The notes under the pieces: generated by a model
Database searches by the model: none
The model's input: the letters and a program-made list of their open reading frames with translations, nothing else
Told to the model about the DNA's origin: nothing
Translations under genes and position numbers: made by a program
Source of the DNA: Ceraceosorus guamensis
Taxonomy: Eukaryota; Basidiomycota; Exobasidiomycetes; Ceraceosorales; Ceraceosoraceae
Direction: 5' to 3'
Assembly (NCBI RefSeq): GCF_003144195.1
Contig: NW_020289996.1
Location: 63,419-127,418, forward strand
Length of the DNA stretch: 64,000 nucleotides
Part shown: positions 25,777 to 35,762 of the stretch, in pieces
How positions within the stretch are numbered: the stretch's first letter is position 1
How the letters are laid out: every line of letters starts with the position of its first letter

Positions 25777-28490
25777 CTACACTTCCTCCCCCTTCTTCTC
25801 CTCCTTCTCCTTCTCCTCCTTCTCCTCTTTCTCTTCCTTCTCCTTCTCTTCCTCCTCTTCTTCCTCCTCCTCCTTCTCCTCCTCCTCCTCCTCCTCCTCC
25901 TCGTCGTCGTCGAGCAACTCCAAAAGATTGCCCGGCTCAGCGCCAGGGAAAAGCCAGCAGTGACTGTGCATTAGGCCGAATCAGTATTTCAGTGCATGCC
26001 CAGAACCCACTCGCAGCTCACGCTCATCACCTCTAGCAAACGCAAACTGCGACGACTCACCTCGTGCCCATTCTTTGCGGAACAAGCCCACCCACACGCT
26101 CCATCTGGGCAAGCGGTGCTTTGCTCGCAGCAGAAGCAGGGGGCAAATCCCATCCCAGCCGCTCGCACAGGTGCGCAACGATCAAGTCTGCATCTCCCAA
26201 CAGTTGAATGTCGACCGCCATGTGTCGTATGGGAGTCCTATTGATCAGGACGACGGGAACTCGGTGGGGCATATGACCTATCAGTTCGGAAACCGGCGCC
26301 ACTTTGAGCGATGTGCCCATCACTAGGATCAGATCCACCGACTCGCGATCTCGGAAAAGACCTTGAGCGGCGGTCATCGGATAACCGAGAGCAGAGTATT
26401 CAGTCAGAGTTCAGCGTCCGAATGATGGCCATCGATCGACGCGCAATCATGGCATGAACGCTGCTCACATCGGTCAAAGTCGTCGCTCAGCTTCTCGCCA
26501 AAGAACGTGATGCACGGCTATTCGGACAAGGCGCACGCACCCTCGCGCTCGTCAGGATCACTCACGACTCGAGTATCCATGCCTCGGCTCTTCCGACTCA
26601 CCTTCAAGACGCCCCATCCAGCTGGTCGAGCATCAAGCCTCTTGTCCTCCTCGTCGCTCTCATCATCGCTTTGCCAGTCCTTGCCCTGTCTCTTCTTTCT
26701 CTTCTTGGCCTGAGATCCCTGTGTCTGCGATGGGTGACATTTGGGACAAAAAGGAACTCTTCGGGCAAAGATATCTGGCCTTATCATTTGCCCATCCACA
26801 GAATGTCCGCAGGCCGGATTGGTGCAAGTCGCTTGAGCAAAGGAACCATGACAATTCAGAACTCTCGTGATCTGTCGTCAACGAGTCAAGAGATTTGCGA
26901 AATCGTTTTGTCAGATTGGCATGGGGAGAGCGACATCTTGAAGCTGCGGTCGTCATGCTTACGCCTGCCTGCTGCTCCAGCGTGTCTATGTTCTGAGAGT
27001 AATTTCTCAGCAAAACGTTCCGGTCTTCTAGGAGCTTGATGAATCGATGCGTCGGTGAAGGAACGAAGTTTGAAGGGAAGATGGAGTTGCTGGTGAAAGT
27101 GCGCGAATTTAGCGAAGCGCACCAGATCGCGCAGGCTGCGACGAAGGACCCGCAAACTGCTCACGCAAAGCTGAAGAAGCACGAAGGATCCTGCATGAAG
27201 AACTCCTTGTCGAACATCTGTCCAGATGAGCCAGTGTAGACGAGCGTTAGCCCAATGGCTCGACACATTCTGAGCAGATTGTAAAGCAAAGAGGTTCCCA
27301 TGCTCACGTCTTGGGGGTCTGCGAGATCGTACTTGCCCTCTCGCAGCAAATTAGCATAGATGCCGTCTCTGGAGCGGAAATCTGTGACAGCGCTCGAGGT
27401 GCACTTTATGAGCGACACTTACAAAGAGCCCTACATTAACACTCGGCAGACACGCACCAGGTATACCGCAGCTGACACTGATGCCTGCGCCAGAGAGCAC
27501 CACAACTCTGCGCGCATTCGCGAGCAGGCTCAAAACATCGTCCACAGTATTGAGATGTTGGAGTCGTTCGCGATTTCGAAGGCTGGCAAGAGCTGCGACG
27601 TGAGCTTACTTCGCGCCAGAAGTTGTTTATGCGATGCAAAGGTGTCTGCGATCGAGGCTGACTCACATGCGAGAGGCCATCGCTTTCAACACGCCAACGA
27701 CGAACGCTCTGGAGGGGCTCAAACGTATACTCCTCGGCTATACGAGAGGCTTCACCTTGCATTAGTAGTGTGCCACGGGATGGGACGAGCGTGCAAGCGA
27801 AGGGTCTCACTAGGATGGTACCAAAGCCGATGATCATGAGATGCAGCTGGTGCAATGTGGTAGCCTCCGAGAGGTAAGTCTTTACGAAATGCACCATACC
27901 ATTCTCTTTCAAATCCTCCACGATGCTCTCTTGACGTTCGTTGGGGTACAGTCGCTCGGCTTATTGCGTGACCGTCACACAGCGTTGCAGCCGGGTGCTA
28001 GCGTCAGTGTGAGAAAAGATGCGCCATGAGAGGTATTCCAGCGCACCTTCATCCAGTAGCGAGTTGTACGCAGCATCATCTTCTTCGTTCTCGGACTCCT
28101 TCAAAATCACAGACGGAGAGCCGCAAGGGGAAAGCGAAGTGCTGACTTAGCGCGCGCGCATCCACGATCCCCGAAAATAGAGCGACGCCCTGTGCGTCTC
28201 ACCTCTTCACCAGCTTGTTCGAGCATCTCCAACCCTTCGCTATCGCAATCTTGCAAGACGTCTTCCGGACGAAGCGGAGCATCCAGACTAGCAGCAGCAG
28301 CACCAGCAGGATCATTCTGTTGGGCATTCGACCGCGACTGACCCACTGCGGATGGATCTGGCTGTGAAGATGCGCCGCAAAGGTCTTGCAGAGGTCGGAC
28401 CGTGCCTCCATTCAGCTCTTGCATAGTCTGCCTCTCTTGCCTTTCCGCATCCGCCTGCCCCAAAACAGGCGGCACCGATGTTTCACTCAT
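25777..28490 (-). CDS. SIR2-family NAD-dependent protein deacetylase (sirtuin, Sir2/Hst1-like)
   Basis: Removes acetyl groups from lysines using NAD; fungal members of this class silence chromatin. Twelve minus-strand exons: 28490-28203, 28098-28047, 27959-27811, 27737-27667, 27582-27458, 27381-27308, 27217-27165, 27089-26963, 26871-26602, 26517-26469, 26361-26061, 25963-25777. They give 581 residues and all phases close. NAD site: VVVLSGAGISVSCGIP-DFRSRDGIYA. Then RNYSQNIDTLEQQAG, the catalytic His in LNCHGSF, a zinc site CTNPAC...CPKC, PCITFFGE, LILVMGTSLKVAPVSEL and VVLINRTPI. The N-terminal block ERLYPNERQESIVEDLKENG is typical of Sir2/SIRT1 proteins. A basic/acidic insertion follows the second zinc pair. 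The last exon gives HCWLFPGAEP, then a tail of about 45 residues made almost only of E and K. An intermediate open frame ending at 25981 would need a 28-nt intron and was not used. Confidence 0.9.
25782..25902. repeat. 121-bp uninterrupted homopyrimidine run (plus strand) coding the SIR2 acidic tail
   Basis: Only C and T occur from 25782 to 25902, mostly CTC/TTC units. On the minus strand this reads GAG/GAA/AAG codons. Long homopurine-homopyrimidine runs can form triplex DNA and are length-unstable (general knowledge). Confidence 0.9.
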
Positions 28491-30936
28491 TCTGTCAGAC
28501 AAACGCGAGCAGAATGAGGCGGCGGTCTCACGACGCAGCCACCGGATGTGTGCGGGATGTGCGCCTTGTCAGTCCGCTCCATTCGTGATTCACTTGACGA
28601 TTGCGATTCTCTTGCTGCGCGGCTTGTCCTAGCTGCGAAATGCAACGGCATCCACAAAGAAGGCGGAAGGGTAGCGTTTCTGAACCTTGGCTATTCTTGA
28701 AGTCTGATTGCGAACCACAAATCCAAGATTGACGTTGCTCATACAAGTCACGAGTACACAAGCAGGATCGCCTATAGCTGATACAGGTAATCACAAACAG
28801 AAGAATCACCAATCAAATATATTTCATGATGGATGATGAACACAGCCCATGCATCGGCATGCATGCATGCAACCGCGTGCCCCTAAGCACCTGATCACGT
28901 GCTCACGTCTGTGACTCACTTGAATCTTGAATCGCAATCACGTATTCGAATCTTAAATGGCTACAGTCACTGAGTTGAGTTTGAGTCTTGAGTGCTAGGA
29001 TGAATTCGCAATTCAAGAAGTGTCGGGGACACCGAGATCAATCGGAATTTGGGTTTGTGAGATGGTCCATTTGATGCAAGATGGTTTGAATTCGCCGCCC
29101 TTCCCACGCCGCCATCGCTGTGACTGCGTCAACAAGCACGTGCGTTCTGCACAACTCGATCACGAGTGCCCAAACCAAGTCACGAGTGAAGGAGACCCTC
29201 GATGAGCTGCTTATTATCATCATGATCCACTTACCACAGATCCACGCGATCGAATCAAAAATGGTTTGCGGTTTAATTGCTATCATGCCATTGTGATTCT
29301 GATTCAAAAGTGTTGTCAGCCGCCGCCGCATGGTTCGATCTTGGTATTGTGATTGTAGATCAAACATCGCACGTTCAGGGGGAGAGGAAGGTGATTGCGG
29401 TGCTTCAAACTCTGACCACATCCGCGCAGAACCTCAGCAAGCTGTGAATCATCTGGCAGCGCAAGCCTCATAGTCAAGAGTCCGAGTCAAAAGCCTAGTC
29501 AAGCGTGGAAATGAAGAAAGCGGGAGCTCGGCTTGGCATCGATGGTCAAGTATACTACGGCCGCGTATACATGTTCGCGCGAATCGCGACCCACCGCGAC
29601 CGCCCTTGTTCATATATATAGCGCACCGAGACTTGCGCTGTGTTGCCCAACAATCAGGCGGGTATCCCGCGGTAGTTAACACCTACAGGTACAGCACAGT
29701 GATACGGGCAAGGATTGAGCTATACCCAATCACAACTGAAACGCGTGCAAAGCTAGGCTGTCAATAACCATAATGCCGGCTGCAGCAGGAGCAGCAATCA
29801 TGAATCATGCAACCCTTGCGCCTCCGATTCACGATTTCATGCATGATGCGCAGCGGGGCTCTCGCTAGCGTGCATGCAATCCCTGCTGCTTCATTGCGAA
29901 CCCTTGCTCCCTCCACACGCGCCAGGACATCCATCTACCTTCTTGTTTCACTCCGGTACATATGACCGACATTCGTCGTGATTTCAAATTTGCGCGGCAA
30001 TTAGTCGTCAGTCGAGGCTTGCTGCTGCCGCTGCTGCTGCTTGCTGCTTCTGCGTGCGCACACCACGCACGACATCGTCGTGATGACTCAAAAAAGAAAG
30101 GTGACCTCGCTGCATGATATCAAATCAAAAACATGCTTTCCAATCGCGAATCGCGAATGTCTCACTTACACCACCAGACTCAAGCAGTGACTATACTCGT
30201 CAGCATGCTACTGTCGGCACGAGCGCAGTCTGTATACATGAAGGTCAGCTGGTCGCGCGTCCCGCGTCTCAGCCGTTGTCCACCATGCACTGCTGCGTAG
30301 TCTGCCATGCGCAGAGACGGGTACCGTGTCGTCGTCGCAGCTCGAGTTGTGGGTGACGAATGCAATCGTGAATGCTGAGGCACACACTGACGAGTCACTT
30401 TAAAGGTGGGAGGGCTAGAGTCAAAGTAGTCACAGTGCAGACGAGTGCTTATCGCGGCCCGCACGCGCGTTGCGCTGATCAAGGTGCGAATCGTATCGGG
30501 TCGGACGTAAGGGCGGCAGCGATCGAGGCACAGCATACTCACGTGACTCGCAGACTGTACCGATACCACCGTACCGGTATGCGGTAGCTGCATGTACCTA
30601 CCGGTGCATTTCTGCTTTGCATCACAAGAAGCATGCACGCACTCACGACTGTGACTCAAGAGTCGTGACTGCGAATGCTTGAAGGCGTGAGTGCATGCAT
30701 CATAAGCTGCATGCGTGTATGCTTCGAACTTTGGCGTCGTGAGCCGCAAAATGCGCGCAAGGAGCATTTGTACCGGTAAATTCGTGACGGAGATCCTAGG
30801 TCGATGGCGTACCTCTCCATGCTCCCATATTCTTCCACTCGACACTCGAGATCATCAAGCTGGAGACATGTTCACCAAGCCATCGACCTCCTGACAGGAC
30901 GAGCCCAGGCGCCAAGGACCAAGGGCCAACGCTGCC
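28491..30936. other. Largest intergenic region, between SIR2 and the Zn2Cys6 gene
   Basis: About 2.4 kb between two divergent genes. It has ATGCATGC runs (28857-28871), CACGTG cores (near 28896 and 30541), TGACTCA words and TCACGACT-like repeats at 30649-30670. A TATATATA stretch near 29615 is followed by a GCGGG-TAT-CCCGC hairpin at 29657-29670, and a GGTACCGGTA-like word lies near 30570. I could not support any protein or RNA gene. Confidence 0.5.
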
Positions 30937-33900
30937 ATGGACCATTTCGCTCATCCGGCTCACAGCCACCAACACCCACAGATGGAAGGTGTGGGCCAAG
31001 CCGGTTCATCTTTAGGCTCGAGACGAACCAGCGCCTCGTCACCTGCATACGAAGATTTTGCGACCCCTACGCGCAAAAAGCGGCGGATACCACAGGCTTG
31101 CAAGGTGTGTCTATGGGAACATCTTTGCGTCTGCCAAGTGCGACTTTGACCCTTTTTCCCTTCTTCCTCGCCCGCCTTGTCTGCTGCGTGAACAGCTCTG
31201 CAGCGCTAAGCGGGTCAAGTGCGATGGTCAACAGCCATGCGCTACCTGTGTGCGCACGCACGCTACCTGCGAGTACGGACAAGCCAAGAAACGGTGAGTC
31301 GGTATGGAGTAGCTCCGAGCAGGCGTCGTCTCGATGTCACTCACAAGTCGCGTCCAATGCGTACAACTGCTCGCAGTGGTCCACCCAAGGGCTCCATTCG
31401 CGCCCGCGCCACCGCTTTGAGGTCCGAACGTCTCGCTCATACCAGCGATGGGCATCGCCCATCAGCCGACAGCTACGCTACCTCTATTGCAGATAGATCC
31501 TCTCTGGACCACTCCGAGGCGCAACCTAAGAACGCTCCTCCATTCCGAGGGACTTATCCCGACGAGGTGGCACGAGAAGTGGCCGATGGACATGGGCAGC
31601 ACGAACCAGCGCAGCCACGAACCAATAGCATCGTCGAATCGCCGTCAAGCCTAGGCTCTCGGCAACGGGAAGAGTCATACCAGTCACGCGAAAGGAGGCG
31701 CTCAGTACAGGATCCTTTCCTCAAAGGTGCTTTTATCAGACCCCTCGACCCAGCAGCCCATACCACCCATCTTCAATATCGCGGCAGCACTAGCGGCATG
31801 GCTGTAGCATCAGGCTCGTTCGAGCCGTATCTGCCGCCTCCCAAGTTGTCTCGCTTGCGCTCCTCATCTAGTGCTGGTACGAGCCACACGCCGCGGGATG
31901 GCATCCCGGACATGGGACAGTGGGGTCCAGACGCATCTACGCGGGGAGGCACGAATCGAAGTAGAGCAGCTTGGGCAGGTCCGCCTCACCACGCTTCAGA
32001 GTCAACGGGTTTCTTGCACGACGCGGCCACCACAACGCGAAGCTCGAGATCTCGCACTGAGAGCTCGCAAGGCGCTTCTTCGCGAGGTGATGAGAGAAAC
32101 AGATACTCATCGGCATCCACTGCACTGACAGAGGATCGCCCTTATCTCCACTGGACTGAGACCTCTGATGATTCTCGCTTCGCGGATGCGGCTCTGGAGG
32201 GGTGGCACAATGAGCGCAGAGGGGCAAAATTGATGTCATCGCGCGAACCCAGATTGACTGCTAATCCCTTGCCGCAGTACCTCGCGTCCATTCGCGACCT
32301 GAGAGGATCTCAACGGCTCTCAGAAGCCATAGGAACGGGCCCAGACATTTGTGGAATGGAGGAACGTTTCGCCTACAACGAAATCATGGACGTGACAATT
32401 CCGGAAATCATCATCGACCGGCTCTTTGCCTTATATTGGATGACCTGCGCCATGCACTGGCCTTTGCTCTACAAGCCCAAGATTCCCGTGAAGAACGGCG
32501 TGCCCCAGATCAGCGAAAAGGAGGAGCCGCTGCTATTTAATGCCATCTGCGCATTGGTGAGCGCATCCATCGATGACGAGACGGAATCGACTCTGCTCCA
32601 AGATCAGGCCGCTCGTGCCGCAAGCGAAGCGTCAGGCTTGGCCAATGGCAGCGGAGACTCTCTCAAGCCAGTGACTGCGCGGGAGATTAGCACCATCTTC
32701 TTTATCAGAGCGAAATACTTCCTCATGCGTATCAACCACGAATCGTCTCTCTCCAATGTCGCAGCTCTGATGTTCATGGCTCTGCACGAATGCGGCGCGG
32801 GGCGAATGTCGCAGTGTGCCCAGTATTCTGGTGCAGCAAGCAGGATGAGCCTGGACATTGGTCTGCACCGCCACCTGGACGTCTCCAGAGCCTTGGGTCA
32901 TTCGTACAGCGTCGCCGAAGATCAATGCAGACGTCGCCTCTTTTGGGGCTGCTACATGATGGACAAATGCCTCAGCTTACAACTGGGTCGCCCGCCTATC
33001 CTGCGTGACGTCGAGACGGATTGCCCCTTTCCATCGGCGGACGAAAAGACTTCTCCAGACGAGAACGAGCTCTGGACGGATGGACCTGGCGCCGCCATGT
33101 TCTTCAAACCGCCGACTCTGTGGAAGCTCAGGGATGCAAAACCGCGAAGCATCACCTTTCAAGTTGCTGGAGCCAAGTTGGCTCAATGTGCGGAAGGCGT
33201 AATCGCTCAGGTAAGATATGATCGCAACGACCGCTGTTTGACCAGTCGAGCAGGGCCTTGCTTACTTGAAGCTTCCCTTGCGCCTGCAGTACAACACAAT
33301 TCACAGCAAGGTCGATCCAGCGAAACGCGAGCCCACCGGCAAAGCTGTAGCGCGCTGTCATCGAGATTTGGTAAGATGGAGAGAAGAAATGCCAAGCTGT
33401 CTCGATATCAGCAAAAGCGAGAATCAGATGCCGCAACTGCTAAGTCAATATTTGTGGTGGAGGGCCATCATGATTGTGCTTCATCGGCCTTACATCAAAA
33501 CGAAGTTTCCGGAGCACGACGGCGAAATGCCCTCCTCGCACGTCGTCTGCTCCGAAAGTGCTCGCGATATATGCCAGCTCTTCCAACTGTACGAAGAGAC
33601 ATTCGATATACGCAAGTCGTCGACTCTGCTCGTGTACGTGCTGTACACCTCGGCAACCATCTCCCTCGCAAACACCACCTCGCCCGACCCCGTCGTGGTC
33701 GCGGAAGCCAAGCAACAGCTAGAACAGACGCTGCGGTGGCTGGGAAAAATGGGCAAGTCGTGGAGTGCAGCGGAACATCATCGTCAAGTCGTTGCAGCTT
33801 TGTTGGAGCGCAAGAGCGAGGAGTCCGCTGGAAAAAGTCAGGCGAAGAATGGGGTCGCTCGAGAGCGCGCATCTGGTCAGCAGTCGGTGCCCCGCGAGGC

Positions 33901-34637
33901 CAATGATTCAGGTCTCGAGCCGATGGAGAGCAAAACTCAGCCGGCACCCCTAGTGTCGCTGCCAGAACAGCACTCTCGACGCGCTGTGCTCGCTCAGATG
34001 CCACTAGCCCCAGCGCTAGGACCTCCTGATTTCTCAACAGGCTTTCAGAGCTTCAGCTCGAATTTTGCCAGCGCTCCAACCACAGCTGCGTTTCCGGATG
34101 CAGCATCTTCAGTCCAACGCCCAGCTCGCACATTCATCCAAGACTACATCGACTTTAGCCCAGACTGGAGCGTGCCGCAGCAAGACGGTTCGCAGGCGCC
34201 CTTTATGGGCAGTCCGAACGACTTTTCGGACGCGCAATCTTATCTCCGTGCAGCTGACCAGTATATGGGTGCTGTGCCCCTGGCGCATCAAGATCGATTC
34301 CCTTGGCTTAATTTCCAGTCCGAGTGAGTTCATCATGACCTCTTTGACCATCTTTGAAATGTCCGCAATCGCGATGCTGATCACAGACCGTTTTTGCGCG
34401 CGCGCGCCCCCATCATCCAGCTACCTGAACGCTTTTGCTCAGCTGAGCGTCCCGCCTACGGACGCGTCCATGCTTGGAAGTGCCGTTGCTCCAGCTCTCG
34501 AACGTCCCCCGGCACCACCGAGCGCGACGGCTCCCATCCCGCCCACCGCGGACCCTGTAAATGGATCATCTCGACCAAGTGACGGGCCGATCAGGTGGGC
34601 CATGGATTCTGCTTTGTCGGACGCTATGCCACGATGA
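30937..34637 (+). CDS. Zn2Cys6 fungal transcription factor with fungal-specific regulatory domain
   Basis: Likely sequence-specific nuclear transcription regulator. Exons: 30937-31104, 31196-31293, 31377-33210, 33290-34323, 34421-34637, giving 1116 residues with consistent phases. The DNA-binding zinc cluster has all six cysteines at residues 55, 58, 65, 71, 74 and 81 (CX2CX6CX5CX2CX6C), preceded by the basic RKKRRIPQA. An intron falls between the first and second cysteine. A middle homology region of the fungal_trans type runs from about LFALYWMTCAMHWPLLYKPK through ASRMSLDIGLHRHL to CRRRLFWGCYMMDKCLSLQL, then GRPPILRDVETDCPFPS. A second half follows with WWRAIMIVLHRPY and LLVYVLYTSATIS. The serine-rich stretch after the cluster is low-complexity. 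The ending GPPKGSIRA after the cluster recalls XlnR/Cat8-type factors, but the target genes cannot be told from sequence. Confidence 0.93.
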
Positions 34638-35762
34638 AGCGCGCCGATCGACTCGTCGGTTCGACTGGTCAGTCCATAGCTACGCAACAAAAAGAAAGCA
34701 AAGCACAAACCACCTTCATCATGTTGAAGCACCTAGGACCCTCTCGTACTTCTTCAGCGCGCCTTTCTCGATGCCTCTGTAATCCCTCCCTCGTCTTCTC
34801 CTTGCATTGCAACCATTGCTTTTGTAGCGTACTTGGCCCCTCCCTCGCACATCAGATCACCGCGGACGATCATCTACCTGCTTTCCCTCCCCGTGACGCC
34901 TGATCTCGCAGTGTCCAGCGAGTGCAAGAGGATTGGACAAGTCGTTGAAGATGCATGTGAGATTTTGGACTCGGCTGACGCATCGGCAGCAGGCGATTCG
35001 TGCTGCCGTCTTGCGACATCAACACAAGTCAAAAGTTGTTGCTGAGGTGTGAGCGCACTCGCGAGTTGCGGTCTGCGAGCCCTATTTTTTTGGTTTGGGG
35101 TCGCGCACGCGGACGGACGCGCAGATCAAGTTCATGCGGCGGAGTGTTGCACAAATCACGAATGCCATCATGAGCGAGCGCATCAAGAGGCCGGCCGGCC
35201 GGAAGTGCATGATGTGTGCTGCATGCACCAGCAGATCTCTGGAAGAGGCGCATCGAAGCGAGCGGGCGAGAAGCTCTCTGCTGAGCGGTAAATTCCATGG
35301 GTCCAATCACAATGGGCACGGTGCAGCTGTAAAGAGGCGGGGCACTCGAACGCGCACTCGCAAGTCGCCGTGCTTGCGTGCTGATGGAGAAGGTGCATGG
35401 TGCATGGTGCATGCACATGGAACAGTCAAAGTACGCACCGCGAACACACTCTCAGCAGGCTCACGATTTGATCCTTCGATCACGACTCGCAACTCACGAA
35501 CGACTGCTCGAATTGGGTCAAGTCCATCAATGGCATTCATTCCATCGACACGGACGACATCCTGACCTACTTTCTTCACCTTTTTGATCGAACTTGCAAA
35601 TCTCATCGGATATCCAACCTTCTCTTTCCCGCCTTCCAACGTTGCCAACGTGTCGCCCTCAGCAAGCCACCATCCCCATCCCCCATCCTCTTCACGCTCC
35701 GTCCGGAATCTCAAATCGCACGCGCGCGAGTCTGTCAGACTGACCCCCCACTTGGACTCGTC
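34638..35762. other. Intergenic region between the Zn2Cys6 gene and the GH20 gene
   Basis: About 1.1 kb, tandem gene orientation. It carries GGCCGGCCGG (35191-35200) and a TCACGACT-like pair at 35480-35500. A minus-strand frame at 35307-35714 has no recognisable features and no splice support. I take it as chance. Confidence 0.5.

Noticed and set aside
25482-26036. 184-codon plus-strand frame with proline/serine repeats
   Set aside because: Created by the homopyrimidine tract that encodes the SIR2 tail on the other strand.
25981-26060. Alternative SIR2 end reading RGDERELRVGSG
   Set aside because: Would need an intron of about 28 nt, too short; the 97-nt intron to 25963 restores a more plausible C-terminal block.
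35307-35714. 135-codon minus-strand frame
   Set aside because: No family features; in a promoter region; likely chance.
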